Of a DNA stretch of 15,310 bases, positions 8,659-13,126 are shown piece after piece. The translations under genes and the position numbers were made by a program. Source of the DNA: an uncultured Lachnospiraceae bacterium (GTDB lineage Bacteria > Bacillota > Clostridia > Lachnospirales > Lachnospiraceae). Positions within the stretch are counted from its first letter, which is position 1. Every line of letters starts with the position of its first letter. The stretch is from contig CAOJLW010000018.1 in NCBI GenBank assembly GCA_948438565.1, positions 1 through 15,310 on the forward strand. The letters are read 5' to 3'. The notes beneath the pieces were generated by a model that searched no databases, had not been told where the DNA came from, and saw nothing but the letters and a program-made list of their open reading frames with translations.

Positions 8659-9693
8659 CTACTTAATCATCAAATAAATCCCCGCACACAACAGGTTGGG
8701 CAGGCAGCAAAGCGCAGCGCGAATCAAAAGCCGCAGGCTCTTGCTCCGAAAAGCGAAGATCATCCCCAGAATTCCGAGCATCACGGCCCCCAAAATCACC
8801 CCCATAGAGGACACCATGCAGCAGGCGCACATTAAGAGGAACAACAAAATCCAATCCGCCGCCTTCCCCTCCAGCATGAAAATCCGAATCGCCAGATACA
8901 AAATCATCGGGAGCAGGATGCCGGCTAACATCGCCTTTCCCTGCCATAGGCGAATCAACAAAAACAGACCGCTTGTCCGCTCACTGTATGCCGAAAACAG
9001 ATTGAGTCCGGAAAGCAGAACCAAAAAATATCCTGTTTTTTCCATATTATAAGAAAACAACGCCCGGCCAAGCAATGCATAAACCGCATAAGCCAGCAAT
9101 AAAAATAAAATCATAAAAACCGAATGCGCGATTATCGCCGGATGCGTATCCGTCGCTTTGCTAACCGTCGCGATAAACGCATAGAGCGGCGACAGGACAT
9201 AGCGGGACGGCAGACTCGTATACGCTGTCCCCGTATAGGGGTTATAGGCAAAAATAGTATTCGTAGCCTGGGCAGTTGTAGCCGCCGCCACAAAAAACGC
9301 GTCGTCCGCATTGATATACTGATACCGGACATACACCCATACCTGCCCGGCAATCAAGGCAAGCTGCGCCCAAATACAGAGCGTAAAATGCCGTATCGAG
9401 CGCCACGCGCCAACCAAAATCCCTGGAATCCTCCGATAATTGAACGTCAGGGAAACGCCCGACGCCACAAGCAAAACCCCGCCATAGATTCCAAACAAAA
9501 GCGAAAGCGACTGCCGCATCCAGATAAGCGGCAACGCCACAATTTCAAACAGGCCAAACAAAATCACATATCCGGCTGCCATATGCAGCAGAATATTGTC
9601 TTTTTCCTCTTCCACAAATCTCGTATACAGTAACCCGAGTAAAAATGGAAGCGCCCCCAGAAACACTGCAATCAACGCCATACTTTTTATCAT
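8659..9693 (-). CDS. DUF6077-like membrane protein, apparent N-terminal half of a GT-C glycosyltransferase
   Basis: 344 residues from the ATG at 9693, about nine membrane helices. Features remembered from DUF6077-type proteins are the opening LPFLLGLLYTRF, an acidic outer-loop motif NADDAFFVAAATT (128-140) that fits a GT-C catalytic site, LPSRYVLSPL (161-170) and LWQGKAMLAGILLP (249-262). The protein stops after a helix ending IYLMIK, without the soluble C-terminal part the family normally has. The next gene begins 11 bases later with matching content. The open frame reaches 9729 (overlapping gtrA-like), but the ribosome site AAAGG lies 7 bases before the ATG at 9693, so that start is preferred. 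In context it would use the lipid-linked sugar made and flipped by the two preceding gene products. The name is from memory of the family; the enzymatic role is inference. Confidence 0.72.
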   Translation of the reverse strand: MIKSMALIAVFLGALPFLLGLLYTRFVEEEKDNILLHMAAGYVILFGLFEIVALPLIWMRQSLSLLFGIYGGVLLVASGVSLTFNYRRIPGILVGAWRSIRHFTLCIWAQLALIAGQVWVYVRYQYINADDAFFVAAATTAQATNTIFAYNPYTGTAYTSLPSRYVLSPLYAFIATVSKATDTHPAIIAHSVFMILFLLLAYAVYALLGRALFSYNMEKTGYFLVLLSGLNLFSAYSERTSGLFLLIRLWQGKAMLAGILLPMILYLAIRIFMLEGKAADWILLFLLMCACCMVSSMGVILGAVMLGILGMIFAFRSKSLRLLIRAALCCLPNLLCAGIYLMIK

Positions 9694-9713
9694 AGACATA
9701 CCTTTCTCTGTTT

Positions 9714-10226
9714 TTATTGAAACGCCCAATATTTATTGATCAAAAAATTTAACGGAACGCTAAGAAGCAGATTAAACACCGGCCCCAAAAATTCTGAAAT
9801 ATGAAATACCTGCACCCACAGAACCATCAGGACACTGTTTAAAAACAGTCCTGTAAAAGAGTACGACAGATACGTTTTCGCCAATGTCAAAATCATGGAA
9901 CGTCGGCCGCCTTCTTGCATCTGAAAGACATATTTATGATTCCAATAAAAAGACCATAGAACGCTTAAGATAAAACCGGCTGCCGTAGCCACCAGATAAT
10001 CGCACTCCTCCCACAGTCCGGCCGTTTTTAAAGCCACCAGAATACCCGCGTAAATGAAATAGTTCACCGCCGTATTGCTGACGCCTACCAGGCCGAATTT
10101 AACAAACTGCAAAAACGACTCCTCCGTTTTGGCCGTAAGCTCCTTATGCAAAAACCGATACAGCCGCCGCAGACACCACAGTGACACAGACTCCAATAGA
10201 TTCCATAAAGCCGCTCCCAGACCCAT
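9714..10226 (-). CDS. GtrA-family membrane protein (polyprenyl-phosphate sugar flippase)
   Basis: 170 residues with four membrane helices. Family hallmarks are visible: QFVKFGLVGVSNTAVNYFIY at the first helix, SFYWNHKYVFQ after the second, and the end LNFLINKYWAFQ, where GtrA proteins typically carry an N-(K/R)-(F/Y)-W-x-F motif. GtrA proteins are thought to flip undecaprenyl-phosphate-linked sugars to the outer face. The ATG at 10226 overlaps the stop of the preceding gene by one base (TGATG) and has AGGA 6 bases upstream. A GTG one codon earlier is possible but too close to the ribosome site. Pairing with a GtrB-like gene directly upstream and GT-C genes downstream is the classic three-part layout of lipid-linked sugar modification. 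Confidence 0.92.
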   Translation of the reverse strand: MGLGAALWNLLESVSLWCLRRLYRFLHKELTAKTEESFLQFVKFGLVGVSNTAVNYFIYAGILVALKTAGLWEECDYLVATAAGFILSVLWSFYWNHKYVFQMQEGGRRSMILTLAKTYLSYSFTGLFLNSVLMVLWVQVFHISEFLGPVFNLLLSVPLNFLINKYWAFQ

Positions 10227-11176
10227 CACGTTTCCTTTTCCTGCTTTTTTGCAGCATTCCTTTCCTTACAAATATAGATTGGGCGCTTTTTGACCTCAAG
10301 ATAAGTCTTAGCCAAATAAGAACCCAATATTCCGATACATAAAAGCTGTATCCCTCCTAAAAAGATAATAATACAGACCATAGAAGGCCAGCCAAAGGCC
10401 GATCCTCCATATAACAGCTGCCGGATTACCACAAAGACAATCGCAATTGCAGATACGCCGCACATCAGCACGCCAAAAAACGCCGCAATGGACAACGGCA
10501 TCGTCGAAAACGCCACAATTCCGTCAATGGAGTATAAAAACAGCTTCCAAAAAGACCATTTCGTCTCTCCCGCCACACGTTCAATATTTTCGAATTCCAG
10601 CCATTTCGTCTGAAAACCGACCCATCCGAACAGACCCTTGGAAAAACGGTTGTATTCTCCCATCTCCAAAAGCGCCTCCACAAACGCCCGGTTCATCAAA
10701 CGGTAATCCCTGGCGCCGTCTACAATATCCGCTTTGGAAATGCGGTTCATCAAACGGTAAAACCTCCGTGCAAAAAACGAGCGGATCGGCGGCTCCCCTT
10801 TACGGTTGACCCTACGCGTCGCCACGGAATCATACCCCTCTTCCACAATCGCACGATACATCTGAGGCAACAGAGACGGCGGATCCTGTAAGTCCGCATC
10901 CATAATAGCGGTCAAATCCCCGTCAGAATGTTCCAGTCCCGCATAAATAGCCGCTTCCTTGCCAAAATTCCTGGAAAAAGAGACATATTTTACCCGTGCA
11001 TCGGCTGCCGCCAGTTTTTTAATCTCCTGTAAGGTTCCGTCTTTCGAGCCGTCGTCAATAAATAACAACTCAAAATCCACATCCTGCATCTGCTGCATGG
11101 TTTTCGACATCTCGGCATAAAAAAAATGCAGCGCCGCTTCTTCATTAAAGCATGGAATAATTGCCGTTAATTTCAT
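10226..11176 (-). CDS. GtrB-like GT2 enzyme: polyprenyl-phosphate glycosyltransferase
   Basis: 316 residues. The N-terminal GT-A domain has IIPCFNEE (5-12), DDGSKDGT (41-48), SRNFGKEAAIYAG (68-80) and MDADLQDPP (92-100), the metal-binding DAD within the LQDPP context seen in bactoprenol glucosyltransferases. GETKWSFWKL precedes two C-terminal membrane helices (about 209-241 and 257-279) and a basic tail. Known relatives move glucose or a similar sugar from UDP-sugar onto undecaprenyl phosphate at the inner membrane face. The ATG at 11176 has GGAGG 5 bases upstream; the in-frame ATG at 11188 has no good ribosome site. It is the first gene of the operon, about 50 bases after the predicted transcription start. 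The exact sugar is not determinable. Confidence 0.93.
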   Translation of the reverse strand: MKLTAIIPCFNEEAALHFFYAEMSKTMQQMQDVDFELLFIDDGSKDGTLQEIKKLAAADARVKYVSFSRNFGKEAAIYAGLEHSDGDLTAIMDADLQDPPSLLPQMYRAIVEEGYDSVATRRVNRKGEPPIRSFFARRFYRLMNRISKADIVDGARDYRLMNRAFVEALLEMGEYNRFSKGLFGWVGFQTKWLEFENIERVAGETKWSFWKLFLYSIDGIVAFSTMPLSIAAFFGVLMCGVSAIAIVFVVIRQLLYGGSAFGWPSMVCIIIFLGGIQLLCIGILGSYLAKTYLEVKKRPIYICKERNAAKKQEKET

Positions 11177-11180
11177 CGCA

Positions 11181-11225
11181 CCCTCCATACCATAGTAGTC
11201 TCTTATGGTATATTTTCCCTGGAAA
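11181..11225 (-). promoter_or_regulatory. Operon leader with two dyad repeats next to the ribosome site
   Basis: Between the predicted transcription start and the first gene lie two inverted repeats. The first, near +1, is TTTCC-CT-GGAAA at 11214-11225. The second is TACCATA (11188-11194) with TATGGTA (11204-11210) and a 9-base loop, ending one or two bases before the GGAGGG ribosome site (11181-11186, read on the minus strand). They could be operators or, for the second, an RNA hairpin affecting translation. Neither matches a regulator site that I recognise. Confidence 0.4.
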
Positions 11226-11232
11226 TTACTCT

Positions 11233-11261
11233 ATTATACCGTCAAATCCTCTATATGTCAA
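11233..11261 (-). promoter_or_regulatory. Consensus sigma-A promoter of the polysaccharide operon
   Basis: On the minus strand the -35 box TTGACA (11256-11261) and the -10 box TATAAT (11233-11238) are both perfect matches to the consensus, with an ideal 17-base spacer. Transcription would begin near 11226, giving a leader of about 50 bases before the GtrB-like gene. The -35 box overlaps the T-run of the upstream terminator by two bases. Confidence 0.9.
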
Positions 11262-11286
11262 ATAAAGCGCCCCCATTCGGAGGCGC
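11260..11286 (-). terminator. Rho-independent terminator, minus strand, after the response regulator
   Basis: On the minus strand GCGCCTCC (11279-11286) pairs with GGGGGCGC (11267-11274) around the loop GAAT, followed by TTTATTT. One of the eight pairs is a G-U wobble in the minus-strand RNA but would be a C-A mismatch on the plus strand, and the plus side has no T-run. It is therefore oriented for minus-strand transcripts. It is the first clear terminator after the response-regulator stop, about 290 bases away. Confidence 0.75.
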
Positions 11287-11425
11287 CCTATCCAAAAACG
11301 CTGCTAATAAAATGTCTATGTTTGTTTTTTTCATGTAAAGGACGTATGAAAATTCCTGCATCTTTCCCCAAAACGCTCTCAAAATATGTATACTGTAAAC
11401 CATCATCATTGAGGGGGTAACCACT

Positions 11426-11602
11426 ATGAATTTAAGCAGCGTTTTAGATTATATGATTGCCATTTCAGGCATTTTGATTATCTTTGTCAGCTTTGCCTGG
11501 AATATCTACGACGTATTTATCCGAAAAACCGTCCACCACGACTCACTTTCCTCCGGCACAGAACAAAAGGCCTCTCATTCACAGGACTCTGCCATACGAT
11601 AG
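11426..11602 (+). CDS. Small single-pass membrane protein, 58 residues
   Basis: The start ATG follows GAGGGGG, 8 bases upstream. The product has a short polar start (MNLSSVLDY), one strongly hydrophobic helix at about residues 10-25 (MIAISGILIIFVSFAW), then a positively charged segment (IRKTVHH) and a serine-rich polar tail. I recognise no family. Its last 28 bases overlap the 3' end of the convergent response-regulator gene, and the whole gene lies within the region that the regulator transcript would cover before its terminator. A possible -10 box TATACT lies at 11389-11394, without a clear -35. It might be a small regulatory membrane peptide or a type I toxin-like peptide. The strong ribosome site is the main reason for calling it a gene. 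Confidence 0.5.
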   Translation: MNLSSVLDYMIAISGILIIFVSFAWNIYDVFIRKTVHHDSLSSGTEQKASHSQDSAIR

Positions 11603-12273
11603 CCTACGCCGGACTCTGTAAAGATATACTTTGGCTCCGCCGGACTATCGCCGATTTTCCGGCGGATATTGGTCATATTAACGCGCAGAATTTTATTGCT
11701 GCCGGCTACATAAGGACCCCAGATTTTTTCCAATAACATCTGATAAGTCACCATTTTACCGGAATGCAGCGCCAAATACTCCATAATCCGGTACTCTACC
11801 GGCGTCATATGCAGCGGTTTGTCGTCTAATAACACCAGCCGCCTTTCAAAATCAACTTTCAAATCCCCGGACTGGTATATATTTTGGACGCCGAATTTTC
11901 TCCGGCAGCGCAACGCACAACGAATACGCGCCATCAGTTCCTCCGGGCCAAACGGTTTTGTCACATAATCATCGGCCCCGGCGTCTAATGCGGAGACTTT
12001 ATCTTTTTCTTTTCCTTTGGATGACACAATTATCATCGGGCAGTCCGTCACCCTTCGTACCTGCCGTATGATATCCATCCCATCCATATCAGGCAACACT
12101 AAATCCAAAAGAACCAGATCCGGACAGACGTTTGTAATCTGCGCAATGCCTTCTTTGGCGCTTTGCGCCATGGAAAATTTATATCCTTTCTGTAAAAACA
12201 TCCTTTTTAAATAATACTGTACTTCCTTTTCCTCATCAATGGACAATATTTTATATTTTGTTCCCATTTCCAT
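11575..12273 (-). CDS. Response regulator, OmpR/PhoB family (KdpE-like)
   Basis: 232 residues. The receiver domain (about 6-122) has the acidic pair D13/E14, the phosphate-accepting D57 in LLDLVLPDMDG, S84 as switch residue, and T105-K106-P107. The winged-helix DNA-binding domain (about 133-229) has HMTPVEYRIMEYLALHSGK, IWGP and the closing ESGVGYRM. LDAGADDYVTKPFG and IWGP resemble KdpE, but no kdp genes or histidine kinase are present here, so I give no symbol. The ATG follows AGGAGG with 8 bases between. The gene begins inside the reading frame of the upstream membrane protein, suggesting coupled expression. When phosphorylated it would bind DNA as a dimer to control promoters; targets are unknown, the adjacent polysaccharide promoter being one candidate. 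Confidence 0.93.
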   Translation of the reverse strand: MEMGTKYKILSIDEEKEVQYYLKRMFLQKGYKFSMAQSAKEGIAQITNVCPDLVLLDLVLPDMDGMDIIRQVRRVTDCPMIIVSSKGKEKDKVSALDAGADDYVTKPFGPEELMARIRCALRCRRKFGVQNIYQSGDLKVDFERRLVLLDDKPLHMTPVEYRIMEYLALHSGKMVTYQMLLEKIWGPYVAGSNKILRVNMTNIRRKIGDSPAEPKYIFTESGVGYRMAESCE

Positions 12274-12710
12274 TTTCGTAACCTCCTGTTTTGAATGCTG
12301 TCCTCTGCGTCAAAACAGGATTTCTTCTTACCGTCCGTCCAATGAATAAAGGTCACCACGCGAAACGCCGGGATTTGTTTTTCCCAAAAACAAATCCGTC
12401 GTCTGGGCGCGTCCAGACATAGCAACATCAAAAATGCCGCCGCTACAAATAACACGATCGGCCCGCGGGTATTGACCGGTGCGCCGGATATTGGGCCGCG
12501 GATTTCCGGCGCAATATGGAAATCATCCACTCCCGGCAGCGCCTCTGTCCGCATATATCGTTCCGCTCCATCCATGGAAGCAGACATGGCCTGCCCGGCG
12601 GACACGGACTGTAAAGCCAGCTCCCCATCATAGATATTGCCCAGAATGCTGATAACCAAACATAACGCAATACAGATACAGAATAAATGTCTGCCATATC
12701 TCGCTTGCAT
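12207..12710 (-). CDS. Small membrane protein upstream of and overlapping the response regulator
   Basis: 167 residues from the ATG at 12710. There is an N-terminal helix (about 8-24, HLFCICIALCLVISILG), an extracytoplasmic segment of about 55 residues, a second helix (about 84-99, GPIVLFVAAAFLMLLC) and a basic cytoplasmic tail. No known domain is recognised; it lacks kinase H-, N- or G-boxes. The open frame reaches back to a GTG at 12794, but an extended -10 box (TGTTATAAT, 12745-12753) lies downstream of that, so the later ATG is preferred. Its ribosome site is only moderate (AGGTG, 10 bases away). The last 67 bases overlap the response-regulator gene in another frame. It could be an input protein for that regulator, or the last part may be non-native after a frameshift. 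Moderately sure it is expressed. Confidence 0.55.
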   Translation of the reverse strand: MQARYGRHLFCICIALCLVISILGNIYDGELALQSVSAGQAMSASMDGAERYMRTEALPGVDDFHIAPEIRGPISGAPVNTRGPIVLFVAAAFLMLLCLDAPRRRICFWEKQIPAFRVVTFIHWTDGKKKSCFDAEDSIQNRRLRKWKWEQNIKYCPLMRKRKYSII

Positions 12711-12744
12711 GCTTTTGCTACACCTGCCTTTAATTTTTAAACGT

Positions 12745-12753
12745 ATTATAACA
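12745..12753 (-). promoter_or_regulatory. Extended -10 promoter element for membrane protein and response regulator
   Basis: The minus strand reads TGTTATAAT, a consensus TATAAT with the TGN extension. There is no good -35 box at 16-18 bases, as is common for extended -10 promoters. Transcription would start near 12738, about 28 bases before the ATG at 12710. Confidence 0.6.
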
Positions 12754-12773
12754 GATCTTTCGGTTAGAAACAG

Positions 12774-12913
12774 CCCTTTTTGACGCCCATCCACTGTCTA
12801 TATCCCGCTATTTGCACTGCCGTCGGAATTAATTTTCCGTTAAAATACGGTTATGTTTTTACGCTGTTTGAATTGGGGTGGTATAGTCTTTTGCAGAAGG
12901 GAGGGAATCGCAT
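12774..12913. other. Divergent intergenic region with plus-strand promoter candidate
   Basis: This separates the minus-strand regulator pair from the plus-strand small peptide gene. On the plus strand an extended -10 (TGGTATAGT, 12879-12887) lies 26 bases before the ATG at 12914; the -35 is weak. A small inverted repeat CCGT-N6-ACGG lies at 12837-12850. No RNA gene is apparent. Confidence 0.4.
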
Positions 12914-13060
12914 ATGGAACTGCTGCTGCAGATCTTTACAATCCTTATTATGGCAGTTGTCGGAGGACTGCCATGCTTGTATATGCTGCTTAGCCTGCCA
13001 GCCGTACCGATTTGGAAAATATACCGTTCATGCAAATATCATATTTCTTTCTGGGATTAA
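12914..13060 (+). CDS. Small hydrophobic membrane peptide, 48 residues
   Basis: The ATG follows GGGAGGG, 8 bases upstream, an excellent ribosome site. The product begins with acidic MELLLQ, then a long hydrophobic stretch (about residues 3-33) with a GGLP break in the middle, then a basic tail (WKIYRSCKYHISFWD). It ends directly before a strong terminator (13071-13109), and an extended -10 element lies upstream, so it has all the parts of a single-gene transcript. Length, hydrophobic core and basic tail resemble type I toxin peptides or small membrane regulators in general; I recognise no specific family. No antisense RNA promoter could be identified with confidence on the other strand. Confidence 0.55.
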   Translation: MELLLQIFTILIMAVVGGLPCLYMLLSLPAVPIWKIYRSCKYHISFWD

Positions 13061-13070
13061 ATATCCGGCA

Positions 13071-13109
13071 AAAAAGCGCAGAAGCTTATCATCCTCTTCT
13101 GCGCTTTTT
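13071..13109. terminator. Bidirectional rho-independent terminator
   Basis: A perfect 14-base inverted repeat, AAAAAGCGCAGAAG (13071-13084) and CTTCTGCGCTTTTT (13096-13109), surrounds an 11-base loop. Each strand has a run of T after the GC-rich stem, so it can end both the plus-strand peptide transcript and the minus-strand surface-protein transcript that converge here. Confidence 0.92.
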
Positions 13110-13126
13110 CTGTTGTCCTTTGAAGA

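Noticed and set aside
8663..8947. A single frameshift error joining the two GT-C halves
   Set aside because: The frame of the second gene has a TAA at 8663-8665 just before its start, and its upstream extension encodes a nonsense shadow peptide. The first gene reads well up to its own stop at 8659, and the second has its own ribosome site. A simple one-base error does not explain the arrangement, although an older rearrangement could.
9124..9633. A 169-residue plus-strand open frame rich in arginine
   Set aside because: It is the reverse of the DUF6077-like membrane gene. Arginine-rich, repeat-free composition and lack of a ribosome site mark it as a shadow.
11575..12273. Naming the response regulator kdpE, with the small peptides as kdpF
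   Set aside because: No kdpA, kdpB, kdpC or kdpD is present, and the peptides are on the opposite strand and longer than typical KdpF.
12711..12794. Upstream extension of the small membrane protein to a GTG at 12794
   Set aside because: The extended -10 promoter element at 12745-12753 lies downstream of that GTG, and no ribosome site precedes it.
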